DNA of 36,506 bases from Tenacibaculum gallaicum (lineage in GTDB: Bacteria > Bacteroidota > Bacteroidia > Flavobacteriales > Flavobacteriaceae): the NCBI RefSeq assembly GCF_003387615.1, contig NZ_QUNS01000010.1:54720-91225 (forward strand). Reading direction: 5' to 3'. Position numbers and translations under genes: made by a program. The first letter of the stretch is position 1; each line of letters begins with the position of its first letter. Positions 4,455 through 12,987 of the stretch are shown here, in pieces. A model generated the notes under the pieces. That model searched no databases and was not told the origin of the DNA. It saw nothing but the letters and a program-made list of their open reading frames with translations.

Positions 4455-7277
4455 TTGAAACAGAAAATACTCCTTTTAGTATGTACTATCATCTTGTATT
4501 GCTTTAAAATAGTAGCACAAGAAAACTCTGTTGAAATAAAAGCCAAATTAGATGTAAACAAGGATGTAATTCATGTCTTACAAAAAACAACCTTTTATAA
4601 TCGCTCTTCATCTACCTTAGATCGTATTTTTTTACATAATTGGGCAAATGGTTACAAAAACGATGATACTCCCTTAGCTAAACGCTTCATTGAAGATTAC
4701 AAAAAAAACTTTTACTTTTCAAAAGAAAAAGATAGAGGTTATAGTAAAATACGAAACTTAACTGTAAACTTTAAGCAAGTTTCATTCAAAGAGAAAAAAA
4801 ATCAGCAAGATATTATTGAAGTACTACTCAACGAACCTTTAAAACCAAAAGATAGCTTAATAATACGTACATCATACTCTGTAAAAATTCCTAATGTAAA
4901 ATATACAGGATACGGAAAAACTAAAACAGGATATCACCTACGGTTTTGGTATATAGCTCCTGCCATTTATAACAAAAAATGGCAATTAATGAGTAACTTG
5001 AATTTAGATGATTTATATGAAGAACTTTCTAATTATAATATCTCCATAAACATCCCAAAAAAATACCACATTGAAAGTAACTTATATCAATATAAAACCG
5101 AAAATGATGATTATACCAATTATTATCTAGTAGGTGCTAAAAAAAAGGACATTATACTACATATTGACTCTATAAAAACTTTCAAGTCTTTTAAATTAAA
5201 AGACAAAGAAATAAAAACGGATGCTTACTTAAGAAAAATTTCTAATGAAGAAACAACCAAAATCATAAATCGACAAATACAATTCATAGAAGATTTTATA
5301 GGAAAACACCCTCACCCAGAAATCCTTGTAGATTCACGTACTATTAACAAAAATTCGTTACATGAAATTTACGGTCTTCCTAGTTGGTTGAAACCCTTTC
5401 CAAAAAATTTTAGATGGGAAACCGGATTTTTTAAAGCACTTACTCAAAAATATTTTGATGATGTAATTATCCAAAACCCAAGAAAAGACTATTGGTTAAC
5501 TGATGGGTTACAAACATTTTTAATGATGGAGTATGTAAAAAAATACTATCCAAATGTTACTTTTCTTGGTAAGTATTCAAACTATTGGCCTATAAAAACC
5601 TACAACATTGCTCAGCTAAAACAAAATGACAAATATCCTCTTGTTTATCAGTTCAGCTCTCGTAAGTTTTATGACCAAGCTTTAACTACCTCTAGTGACT
5701 CTCTTTCTAACTTTAACAAAAAAGTTGTTAGTAAATACAAAGCTGGTTTAGGAATTAAATATTTATATGATTTTGTAGGGGATAGTATTTTAAAAAATGC
5801 TGTAAAAGAATTCTATATTCAAAACCAATTAAAACCTTCAAGTAGCAAATCCTTCGCTAAGATTCTTCAAAAAAAGACTTCAAAAAATTTGCAATGGTTT
5901 TTTGGTGACTATATTAATACCGATAAAAAAATTGACTACAAAATAAAAAAGGTAGCCTACACTAAAAACAAAGACTCTCTATTAGTTACAATAAAAAACA
6001 AAAGAGACTTTACAGCTCCTGTAGCACTTTATGGTATTCAAAAGAAAAAAATAAAACTTAAAACTTGGGTTACCAATGTAGACTCTACCAAAACAGTAAA
6101 AATTAAAAGAGACGATTTTAATAAACTAGCTTTAAACTATGAAAACAACTATCCTGAATTTAATTCTCTAAACAATTTTAGGAATGTAAATAATAGCATT
6201 ATAAGCAAGCCTATTCAATTTCGTTTTTTTAAAGATTTTGAAAACCCATATTATAATCAATTATTCTATTACCCAGACATTAAGTATAATTTATATGATG
6301 GTTTAATCCTTGGTGTTAACATTAACAATAAATCACTTGTCAATCATAATTTTCAATTTAGTTTAACCCCTAACTACAGTCTCAAAAGTAGAAACTTTAC
6401 CGGATCATTCTCTGTAAGCTATAATCATTTCTTAAGAGACTCCAAGCTTTATAAAATACGATATGGTATTTCAGGTAGCAACTTTCATTATGCGCCTGAA
6501 TTAGGTTATAATACGTTAAGTCCATTTATTAATTTTCAATTTAGAAGAAATACACTCCGTGATATTGGTTCAAAATCTTTAACCGTTCGTTTAGTTAGTA
6601 TCGATAAAGAAGTAGCTCCCAACGATATTCAAAGTGATCGAGATAAATACAATATTTTCAACCTACGTTACATCAACAATAAATTTGATGCCATACACAG
6701 AATTCGGTATGCAGCTAACCTAGAAATAAATTCTAATTTCAGTAAAGTATCAACCGATTTTCGTTATCGAAAGTTTTTTACAGCTAAAGAAAGTTTTGAA
6801 ATTCGTTTTTTTGGAGGTCTCTTCTTATCTAATAAAACAGAAGGAGATTATTTTAGCTTCGGGTTAAATCGTGGAAATGATTATTTATTTGAACAAAACC
6901 TATTTGGACGCTCAGAAAACGAAGGGATTTTTAGTCAGCAATTTGTTGTAGGACAAGGAGGTTTCAAATCTAAATTTAACAAGCCTTACTTTGCTAATCA
7001 ACTTATGACATCTATTAACACCAGTGTAAGTGTTTGGAAATGGGCAGAAATTTATAATGATGTTGCTATCTTAAAAAACAAAAACACTTCTCCGAAGTTT
7101 TTTTATGAAAATGGTATTCGCTTAAACTTTCTTCCTGATATTTTTGAATTTTACCTCCCTATATACACCAATGAGGGTTTTGAAATTAATAAGAGCGCTT
7201 ATCCTTCAAAAGTTAGATTCATCATCACAACAGATATTGATAGAATTTATAATTTTATTAGAAGAGGTATATTGTAG
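4455..7277 (+). CDS. M1-like aminopeptidase-fold protein with lost active site
   Basis: A 940-residue exported protein. The start is a TTG: an in-frame stop lies just upstream, and the signal peptide (KILLLVCTIILYCFKIVAQ) begins at once. The N-terminal half resembles the gluzincin/M1 aminopeptidase fold of Bacteroidota (early beta domain, then FIEDFIGKHPHPEI). Where M1 enzymes have HExxH-(18 residues)-E, this protein reads K327-A328-L-T-Q331 and, at exactly the right spacing, D350 in WLTDGLQTF. All zinc ligands and the catalytic Glu are thus replaced. The C-terminal third (about 610-940) is rich in alternating aromatic/polar strands and Asn-rich turns, which suggests an outer-membrane beta-barrel or barrel-like domain. 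It is probably a scaffold or binding protein rather than a peptidase. It stands alone between the LOG gene and the dehydrogenase. Confidence 0.7.
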   Translation: MKQKILLLVCTIILYCFKIVAQENSVEIKAKLDVNKDVIHVLQKTTFYNRSSSTLDRIFLHNWANGYKNDDTPLAKRFIEDYKKNFYFSKEKDRGYSKIRNLTVNFKQVSFKEKKNQQDIIEVLLNEPLKPKDSLIIRTSYSVKIPNVKYTGYGKTKTGYHLRFWYIAPAIYNKKWQLMSNLNLDDLYEELSNYNISINIPKKYHIESNLYQYKTENDDYTNYYLVGAKKKDIILHIDSIKTFKSFKLKDKEIKTDAYLRKISNEETTKIINRQIQFIEDFIGKHPHPEILVDSRTINKNSLHEIYGLPSWLKPFPKNFRWETGFFKALTQKYFDDVIIQNPRKDYWLTDGLQTFLMMEYVKKYYPNVTFLGKYSNYWPIKTYNIAQLKQNDKYPLVYQFSSRKFYDQALTTSSDSLSNFNKKVVSKYKAGLGIKYLYDFVGDSILKNAVKEFYIQNQLKPSSSKSFAKILQKKTSKNLQWFFGDYINTDKKIDYKIKKVAYTKNKDSLLVTIKNKRDFTAPVALYGIQKKKIKLKTWVTNVDSTKTVKIKRDDFNKLALNYENNYPEFNSLNNFRNVNNSIISKPIQFRFFKDFENPYYNQLFYYPDIKYNLYDGLILGVNINNKSLVNHNFQFSLTPNYSLKSRNFTGSFSVSYNHFLRDSKLYKIRYGISGSNFHYAPELGYNTLSPFINFQFRRNTLRDIGSKSLTVRLVSIDKEVAPNDIQSDRDKYNIFNLRYINNKFDAIHRIRYAANLEINSNFSKVSTDFRYRKFFTAKESFEIRFFGGLFLSNKTEGDYFSFGLNRGNDYLFEQNLFGRSENEGIFSQQFVVGQGGFKSKFNKPYFANQLMTSINTSVSVWKWAEIYNDVAILKNKNTSPKFFYENGIRLNFLPDIFEFYLPIYTNEGFEINKSAYPSKVRFIITTDIDRIYNFIRRGIL

Positions 7278-7362
7278 ATACTTCAATAATTTTCTTTTTT
7301 TTCTTGTTTTATTGAAAGATGTTCAATAAAAATTCAAATTTTTAAATTTCAACTAAAAAACC

Positions 7363-7370
7363 TATCTTTG
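7363..7370 (+). promoter_or_regulatory. Bacteroidota -7 box of the E1 dehydrogenase gene
   Basis: TATCTTTG fits the TAnnTTTG consensus of the Bacteroidota primary sigma factor and lies 18 nt before the start codon at 7389. No clear -33 TTG box is seen. Confidence 0.55.
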
Positions 7371-7388
7371 TAACCATACCTAAATTAG

Positions 7389-9848
7389 ATGATTATGACG
7401 CAAAATACCGAAATAGCTAATACTCAACAGCTTTCTTTTCAAGATTTTAAAAATGAAGTTTTAAAAGACTATAGAACTGCTCGTATTAGTCGAGAATGTA
7501 GTTTATTAGGAAGAAGAGAAGTTTTAACAGGGAAAGCTAAATTTGGAATTTTTGGTGATGGTAAAGAAGTTCCACAGTTAGCTATGGCAAAAGCTTTTCA
7601 AAATGGAGATTTCAGATCCGGTTATTATCGTGATCAAACATTTATGATGGCTATTGAACAATTAACTCCACAACAATTTTTTGCTGGTTTGTATGCTCAT
7701 ACTGATATTGATGTGGAGCCAATGTCAGCTGGACGTCAAATGGGAGGGCATTTTGCAACGCATTCTTTAGACGAAAATGGCGATTGGAAAAACTTAACAA
7801 CACAAAAAAATTCATCAGCAGATATTTCTCCTACAGCGGGTCAAATGCCTCGTTTGTTAGGATTAGCACAAGCGTCTAAAATTTACAGAAATGTTGAAGG
7901 TTTAGAAAAACACACTAATTTTTCAATCAACGGTAACGAAGTTGCTTGGGGTACTATTGGTAACGCTAGTACTAGTGAAGGCTTATTCTTCGAAACAATC
8001 AATGCTGCGGGGGTTTTACAAGTTCCAATGGTAATGAATGTTTGGGATGATGAATATGGAATTTCAGTACATGCACGCCATCAAACCACAAAAGAAAGTA
8101 TTTCTGAAATCTTAAAAGGGTTCCAACGCGAAAACGAAACCAATGGGTATGAAATTTTTGTAGTTAACGGTTGGGATTATGTTCAGTTAATTGATACTTA
8201 TAATAAAGCTTCTCAAATAGCAAGAGAGCAACACATACCTGTTTTAATTCACGTAAAAGAATTAACACAACCACAAGGACATTCTACTTCTGGTTCTCAC
8301 GAACGCTACAAATCTAAAGAACGTTTACAATGGGAACAAGAGTTTGATTGTATTGCGCAAATGCGTAAGTGGATTTTAGAGTTTGAATTAGAAAGTGAAG
8401 ATGGAGAAACTTTAAAATTTATTGATTCTGAAGAAGATTTAATAACTATTGAAAAAGAAGCTAAAAAAGAGGTCAGTAAAGCTAAACGTGATGCTTGGAG
8501 TGCTTACACAAATGAAATAAAAGCAGAAGTAACTGAAGCTGTTTCTTTGTTAGAAACTATTGCTAAAAAAAGTAACAATGGTTCTTTTATTACAAAGTAC
8601 AAGAATGATTTAGCTGCTATTTCAGAACCTATTAGAAAAGATATTTTAGTTGCTGCTCGTAAAACTTTACGTTACTTAAGAGATGAAGATTTTGCTGAAA
8701 AAGCTACACTGCGAAGTTTTATTAAAACTTCAATTGATAAAGCTGCTGTAAAATATTCAGCACATTTAGTAAGTGAAACTGAATTAGCAACTGAAAATGT
8801 TACTGCAAAAGCTCCAACCTATGCTTCAGAAAAAAATATCGTAGACGCTCGTGTTATTATGCGTGATAATTTTGACGCTATTTTAGCAAAGCATCCTGAA
8901 GTATTAATTTTTGGTGAAGATGCAGGGTATATTGGAGATGTAAACCAAGGGTTAGAAGGGCTACAGGAAAAATTTGGTGAGTTACGCGTTTCTGACACAG
9001 GAATTCGTGAAGCTACTATTTTAGGTCAGGGTATTGGAATGGCAATGCGTGGATTACGTCCTATTGCTGAAATTCAGTATTTAGATTATTTATTATATGC
9101 TTTACAAATTATGAGTGACGATTTAGCTACGCTACGTTACCGTACTTTTGGAAAGCAAAAAGCCCCATTAATTATCCGTACTCGTGGACATCGTTTAGAA
9201 GGAATTTGGCATTCAGGTTCTCCAATGGGTGGAATCATTAACAACGTAAGAGGAATTCACGTATTGGTTCCTCGTAATATGACCAAAGCTGCTGGATTTT
9301 ATAACACTTTATTAGAAGGTGATGATCCTGCTTTAGTGGTAGAATGCTTAAACGGATATCGTTTAAAAGAAGAATTGCCAACAAATTTAGGAGATTTTAA
9401 AACTCCAATTGGTGTTGTTGAAACTATTAAAGAAGGAAACGATATAACAATTGTTTCTTACGGTTCTACTTTACGAATTGTTGAAGAAGCGGCAAAAGAT
9501 TTAGCACAGGTAGGTATTGATATAGAAATTGTAGACGCGCAAAGTTTATTACCTTTTGACATTAATCACGATACCGTAAAGTCGGTAGCTAAAACTAATC
9601 GTTTGTTAGTTGTTGATGAAGATGTTCCTGGAGGAGCTTCAGCATATTTATTACAAGAAATTGTTGAAAACCAAAATGGTTACAGACACCTAGATAGCAA
9701 ACCGCAAACCTTGACTGCAAAAGCACACAGACCTGCTTATGGTACTGACGGAGATTATTTTTCTAAACCATCGGCAGAAGATATTTTTGAAAAAGTATAT
9801 GAAATTATGCACGAAGCTAATCCTGCAAAATTTAAAAGCTTGTATTAG
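7389..9848 (+). CDS. Branched-chain 2-oxoacid dehydrogenase E1, fused alpha and beta subunits
   Basis: An 819-residue thiamine-diphosphate enzyme in which E1-alpha (about 1-400) and E1-beta (about 480-800) are one chain, the form common in Bacteroidota. The alpha part has the GRQMGGHFATHS segment and a variant cofactor loop (GNASTSEGLFFETINAAG). The beta part has FGEDAGYIGDVNQGLEG, GIREATILGQGIGMAMRGLR and the C-terminal transketolase domain ending with DEDVPGGASAYLLQEIVE. It decarboxylates branched-chain 2-oxoacids (from Leu, Ile, Val) and passes the acyl group to a lipoyl E2, feeding branched fatty-acid and acyl-CoA pools. E2 and E3 are not nearby. Translation may begin at ATG 7389 or ATG 7395. 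Pyruvate as substrate cannot be excluded. Confidence 0.87.
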   Translation: MIMTQNTEIANTQQLSFQDFKNEVLKDYRTARISRECSLLGRREVLTGKAKFGIFGDGKEVPQLAMAKAFQNGDFRSGYYRDQTFMMAIEQLTPQQFFAGLYAHTDIDVEPMSAGRQMGGHFATHSLDENGDWKNLTTQKNSSADISPTAGQMPRLLGLAQASKIYRNVEGLEKHTNFSINGNEVAWGTIGNASTSEGLFFETINAAGVLQVPMVMNVWDDEYGISVHARHQTTKESISEILKGFQRENETNGYEIFVVNGWDYVQLIDTYNKASQIAREQHIPVLIHVKELTQPQGHSTSGSHERYKSKERLQWEQEFDCIAQMRKWILEFELESEDGETLKFIDSEEDLITIEKEAKKEVSKAKRDAWSAYTNEIKAEVTEAVSLLETIAKKSNNGSFITKYKNDLAAISEPIRKDILVAARKTLRYLRDEDFAEKATLRSFIKTSIDKAAVKYSAHLVSETELATENVTAKAPTYASEKNIVDARVIMRDNFDAILAKHPEVLIFGEDAGYIGDVNQGLEGLQEKFGELRVSDTGIREATILGQGIGMAMRGLRPIAEIQYLDYLLYALQIMSDDLATLRYRTFGKQKAPLIIRTRGHRLEGIWHSGSPMGGIINNVRGIHVLVPRNMTKAAGFYNTLLEGDDPALVVECLNGYRLKEELPTNLGDFKTPIGVVETIKEGNDITIVSYGSTLRIVEEAAKDLAQVGIDIEIVDAQSLLPFDINHDTVKSVAKTNRLLVVDEDVPGGASAYLLQEIVENQNGYRHLDSKPQTLTAKAHRPAYGTDGDYFSKPSAEDIFEKVYEIMHEANPAKFKSLY

Positions 9849-9875
9849 TAACTATTTTTGATAATAGAATGCAAT

Positions 9876-9913
9876 AAAAAAACGATTTTAGAAATTTCTA
9901 AAATCGTTTTTTT
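9876..9913. terminator. Bidirectional terminator, 38-bp perfect palindrome
   Basis: A perfect palindrome centred between 9894 and 9895, with seven A at its left edge and seven T at its right edge. It lies between the plus-strand E1 gene and the minus-strand SH3 lipoprotein gene and can stop transcription from both sides. Confidence 0.88.
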
Positions 9914-9933
9914 ATTAACTTATTTTTAAAATA

Positions 9934-10704
9934 TTATTCAGCAGATTTTTCTGCTACTTCCTCAGTTGCTTCTTTTGCTTCCTGAGTATCTAAAGGTTGA
10001 TTTTTCGATTCATAATCTTTTATTTTATCCTCTATAATAGGAATAAATTTAGAAGAAGATAAATCCGAATTATTTATAACATCTTTTAACGCCTTAATTC
10101 TCTCTGTCATAGTTGGTTGAGAAGATGCTATTCCTGCAAACTTGGCTGTAGCTATATCTATTTGGTCATTTGTTATGTTAGAAGTTTTAATCCATCCCTC
10201 TTCAATATACTTTCCTTCAGACCTTTTTCCTTTAACCTTAATCCAGTCTCCTTGAGTTTCGGTTACAGCAATAATATCCATTTTACTGTATTTTTTTTCT
10301 GTCTTGGTAAGTAAATCTGGTCTTTTGTATACCGTTGCTTTTTCTAACATAGCACCCACTTTACCATTAACAGCTAAAAAAGTAGATCTAGTCCACCCTT
10401 CTTCCCCATCAATAAGTTTTACCTTATAGTACTCCTTTTTTGAAACAGAATCAACAGTTTCTTCTCCTGTTAAAGTTACTTTCTCTCCTAAACTAATAGA
10501 GGTTATCCATTTCCCTTTTGCAGAAGCACTTTCTCTAATAGATAACTTATCTAATAAACAAATTGCTGAAGCAGATTTTTCTTCTTTTTCAATAGCAGTT
10601 TCTTCAATTATTGAAGTTTCTCCATTGTTTTTTGATTTTTTGTTGTCTTTACAACCTACACAAATAGTAGATACTAATGTAATAGCAATTAATAATTTTT
10701 TCAT
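9934..10704 (-). CDS. SH3-domain lipoprotein
   Basis: A 256-residue exported lipoprotein. The signal peptide MKKLLIAITLVSTICVGC ends in a lipobox with the lipidated Cys at residue 18, followed by a Lys/Asn/Glu-rich linker. Two bacterial SH3-like repeats follow: the first about 45-110 (LSIRESASAKGKWITSISLG to GEEGWTRSTFLAVNG), the second about 115-175 (ATVYKRPDLL to EEGWIKTSNI). The C-terminal part is helical and charged. SH3b domains commonly bind cell-wall peptides or other proteins, so a periplasmic anchoring role is likely. It is separated from upstream DUF2851 by 65 nt and may share its transcript. No enzymatic domain is seen. Confidence 0.8.
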   Translation of the reverse strand: MKKLLIAITLVSTICVGCKDNKKSKNNGETSIIEETAIEKEEKSASAICLLDKLSIRESASAKGKWITSISLGEKVTLTGEETVDSVSKKEYYKVKLIDGEEGWTRSTFLAVNGKVGAMLEKATVYKRPDLLTKTEKKYSKMDIIAVTETQGDWIKVKGKRSEGKYIEEGWIKTSNITNDQIDIATAKFAGIASSQPTMTERIKALKDVINNSDLSSSKFIPIIEDKIKDYESKNQPLDTQEAKEATEEVAEKSAE

Positions 10705-10769
10705 TTTTATAAATTTTTATCGCAAATATATCATTTTATTAATCAAATAATTTTATGACTTCTTTTTTT

Positions 10770-12053
10770 TTAAGCTTTATACCTCCTATTTAAAATAGAA
10801 CCTCCTATCCTACAATTCAAGCATCTATTGTTTAGACAATAATTATTTTTCAACTCTAATAAAGCTTGGGTTTCAAAAGCATTTTTTGCGTTAATTTGCA
10901 ACTCAGAAAACTTACTTATAATCGAATTCTTTTCTGGTTTTAATTGTTCCATCAGTTTTAACAAGCTTTCTTCATTCATCTCTCCTCTACCCTGTTCATA
11001 AACAAATTTTAAAGGAATAATTGTATTAATAATCAGTAAGTCAATAAATGATTTTGTAAGTTTTTTAGCTGATTTTTTTGATGGAGTCTCAAATGTATAG
11101 TGAGCCTTCCAAAAATCATTCACTTCCACAGTTAATAAATCATAGAAATCCTCTACTCTATTTATAGCTATTAATCTTGAAAACAAATTTTGATACTCAT
11201 TATATAAAGCTACCAATTGAGCTATTCTAATCGTAGGAAAGTTATTCGGTCGCATTCTAAAAAACTGAAATCTATGTTTAGTTATAGGTTTTAGTTTATA
11301 TTTATGTTGTATATAAGTATATTCTTTTTGTAATTGCTGATAATAACTATCTTCTATTTCATCTGTTAAAAATCCTGCTTGTCCAAACAGCAATGCAGAC
11401 AATTGTTCTTCATTAAATCTGACTTTACGCAGTACTGAAAAATCAAACGATTGCGCTAGTTGCAAAAAAGCTATTCCATTTACTTTTAACCCGAAGTTTT
11501 TAGCTAACAACTGAAACAACACTGCTTCATAGTCATTATTTGACTTTTGTAATAATTCCTTTATCACAACCGACTTGTTTTCTAACCGTTCAAAATACAA
11601 ACGTTCTAACCAATTACTTAACAAAAAAGAATTAGTTTCTGCTATTTGATTCTCACAAAGAATCCATCGTTTTTCTTTTACAAATAGCCTTTTATAATTT
11701 ACCAACACTTCTTTTTGAACAAATTTTTGTAACTCTACCGTTGGTAATGGACGGTTATTTTTCATAAATATATCTGTATCGTGCTCCCATACAATATGCA
11801 AAATAACGGCATCGTAATTTGCATCTTTTTCGTGATGATGCGCATACCAGTCTGATGACTTTATATGAATTTCAACATTTCCAACCCATAACTGGCTATC
11901 AATCTTCAATTTTGCATTCAAAAAATCAGGTCCTGAATTAGTATTGTGACTCCCTGAATCTACCACTTCAACAATTCCTCCTTTTACTGATATTAAATTT
12001 GCTTTGTTAAATAATTTGTATTGCCACAAAAAGTGTAAAAATTCTTCTTTCAT
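10770..12053 (-). CDS. DUF2851 family protein
   Basis: A 427-residue cytoplasmic protein of the DUF2851 family, well spread in Bacteroidota and without a known function. The conserved start MKEEFLHFLWQYKLFNK is followed by the signature SGSHNTNSGPDFLNAKLKID, then GNVEIHIKSSDWYAHHHEKD and the strand AVILHIVWEHD. The SGPDF...VEIH...SDW...H arrangement resembles a nuclease-like core, but this is only a pattern remark. The C-terminus holds a short cysteine cluster (CLNNRCLNCRIG), which may bind a metal. The full family length is present. It is divergent from the nitroreductase gene with a 216-nt spacer. Confidence 0.85.
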   Translation of the reverse strand: MKEEFLHFLWQYKLFNKANLISVKGGIVEVVDSGSHNTNSGPDFLNAKLKIDSQLWVGNVEIHIKSSDWYAHHHEKDANYDAVILHIVWEHDTDIFMKNNRPLPTVELQKFVQKEVLVNYKRLFVKEKRWILCENQIAETNSFLLSNWLERLYFERLENKSVVIKELLQKSNNDYEAVLFQLLAKNFGLKVNGIAFLQLAQSFDFSVLRKVRFNEEQLSALLFGQAGFLTDEIEDSYYQQLQKEYTYIQHKYKLKPITKHRFQFFRMRPNNFPTIRIAQLVALYNEYQNLFSRLIAINRVEDFYDLLTVEVNDFWKAHYTFETPSKKSAKKLTKSFIDLLIINTIIPLKFVYEQGRGEMNEESLLKLMEQLKPEKNSIISKFSELQINAKNAFETQALLELKNNYCLNNRCLNCRIGGSILNRRYKA

Positions 12054-12212
12054 ACGCTTTCTTTTTCACCTTCAATGTACAAAATATTTTTATGATACTA
12101 TCAATATTAATTATTCGAAGTATTTTTAGGCTACTTTTTATTCCTCTATTTTTGTCAAAGCAAATTACCATAGGTAAACCTAAAGGGTGACTATGTAAGA
12201 ACACATTTTAAT

Positions 12213-12230
12213 TTCGAGACAAGTCTTGAA
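12213..12230. promoter_or_regulatory. 18-bp inverted repeat upstream of the nitroreductase gene
   Basis: TTCGAGAC-AA-GTCTTGAA, with one G-T position, 40 nt before the nitroreductase ATG. A second short dyad, CTCG-attat-CGAG, follows at about 12242-12254. The size suits a dimeric repressor operator, but no regulator is identified; tentative. Confidence 0.3.
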
Positions 12231-12269
12231 GTATTTTAACTCTCGATTATCGAGTAAAAACTAAACCAC

Positions 12270-12899
12270 ATGAATAGTATTGAAAATTTACAATGGCGTT
12301 ATGCTGTTAAAAAATTTGACGAACATAAATTTCTTTCCGAAGAACAAATTAACATTTTAAAAGAAGCTTTTAATTTAACTGCTACTTCTTACGGATTACA
12401 GCCTGTTAAAATGGTTGTAGTAAAAAACAAAGATTTACAACAACAATTAGTTGCACATTCTTGGAATCAGCACCAAGTTGCACAGGCTTCTCACTTATTG
12501 GTATTATGTACCCCAAAAGAACTTACTACTAAAGATGTTGAGAGCTATTTTAAATTAGTAAAAGACATTAGAAACACCCCCGATGAGATTTTAAACCCTT
12601 TCAAAGAATTTTTAACAAACGATATTGAGAATAAATCACCAGAAGTATTATTTCATTGGATGAAAAATCAAGCTTATATCGCTCTAGGAAACCTAATGAC
12701 TGTTGCCGCTAATGAAAAAATTGATAGCTGTCCTATGGAAGGTTTCGTTCCTGAAAAATACAATGAAATTTTAGACTTGGGTAAATATAATTTACAATCG
12801 GTTTTGGTATTACCAGTTGGTTTTAGGGCAGAAGACGATTATATGAAAGACTTAAAAAAAGTCCGTAGAAAAACCGAAGAAGTGGTTATAGAACTATAA
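12270..12899 (+). CDS. NAD(P)H-dependent nitroreductase-family oxidoreductase
   Basis: A 209-residue FMN-dependent oxidoreductase of the nitroreductase fold (NfsB-like). The N-terminal WRYAVKKFD segment supplies FMN phosphate-binding Arg/Lys; LTATSYGLQPVKMVVV forms the next conserved strand; the middle has IALGNLMTVAANEKIDSCPMEGF and the end has VLVLPVGFRAEDDY with the KVRRKTEEVV tail. Such enzymes reduce nitroaromatics, quinones or related electrophiles using NAD(P)H. It is a complete single gene. The spacer before it has dyads that could bind a regulator; the spacer after it contains a long inverted repeat. The physiological substrate is unknown. Confidence 0.87.
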   Translation: MNSIENLQWRYAVKKFDEHKFLSEEQINILKEAFNLTATSYGLQPVKMVVVKNKDLQQQLVAHSWNQHQVAQASHLLVLCTPKELTTKDVESYFKLVKDIRNTPDEILNPFKEFLTNDIENKSPEVLFHWMKNQAYIALGNLMTVAANEKIDSCPMEGFVPEKYNEILDLGKYNLQSVLVLPVGFRAEDDYMKDLKKVRRKTEEVVIEL

Positions 12900-12909
12900 T
12901 TTTTTAATT

Positions 12910-12984
12910 GTTAGTTACGAATTATGAATTTGTATAAGCTAAAAACTAAATTAGTACATTCGTAATTTATAATTCGTAATTAAC
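12910..12984. repeat. Imperfect inverted repeat with 21-nt arms
   Basis: Left arm 12910-12930 (begins GTTAGTTACGAATT) and right arm 12964-12984 (ends AATTCGTAATTAAC) are complementary over 21 nt with two G-T positions, around a 33-nt loop. It fills the space between the nitroreductase and the symporter and has no T tract. It may be a small dispersed repeat or a weak terminator. Confidence 0.6.
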
Positions 12985-12987
12985 AGT

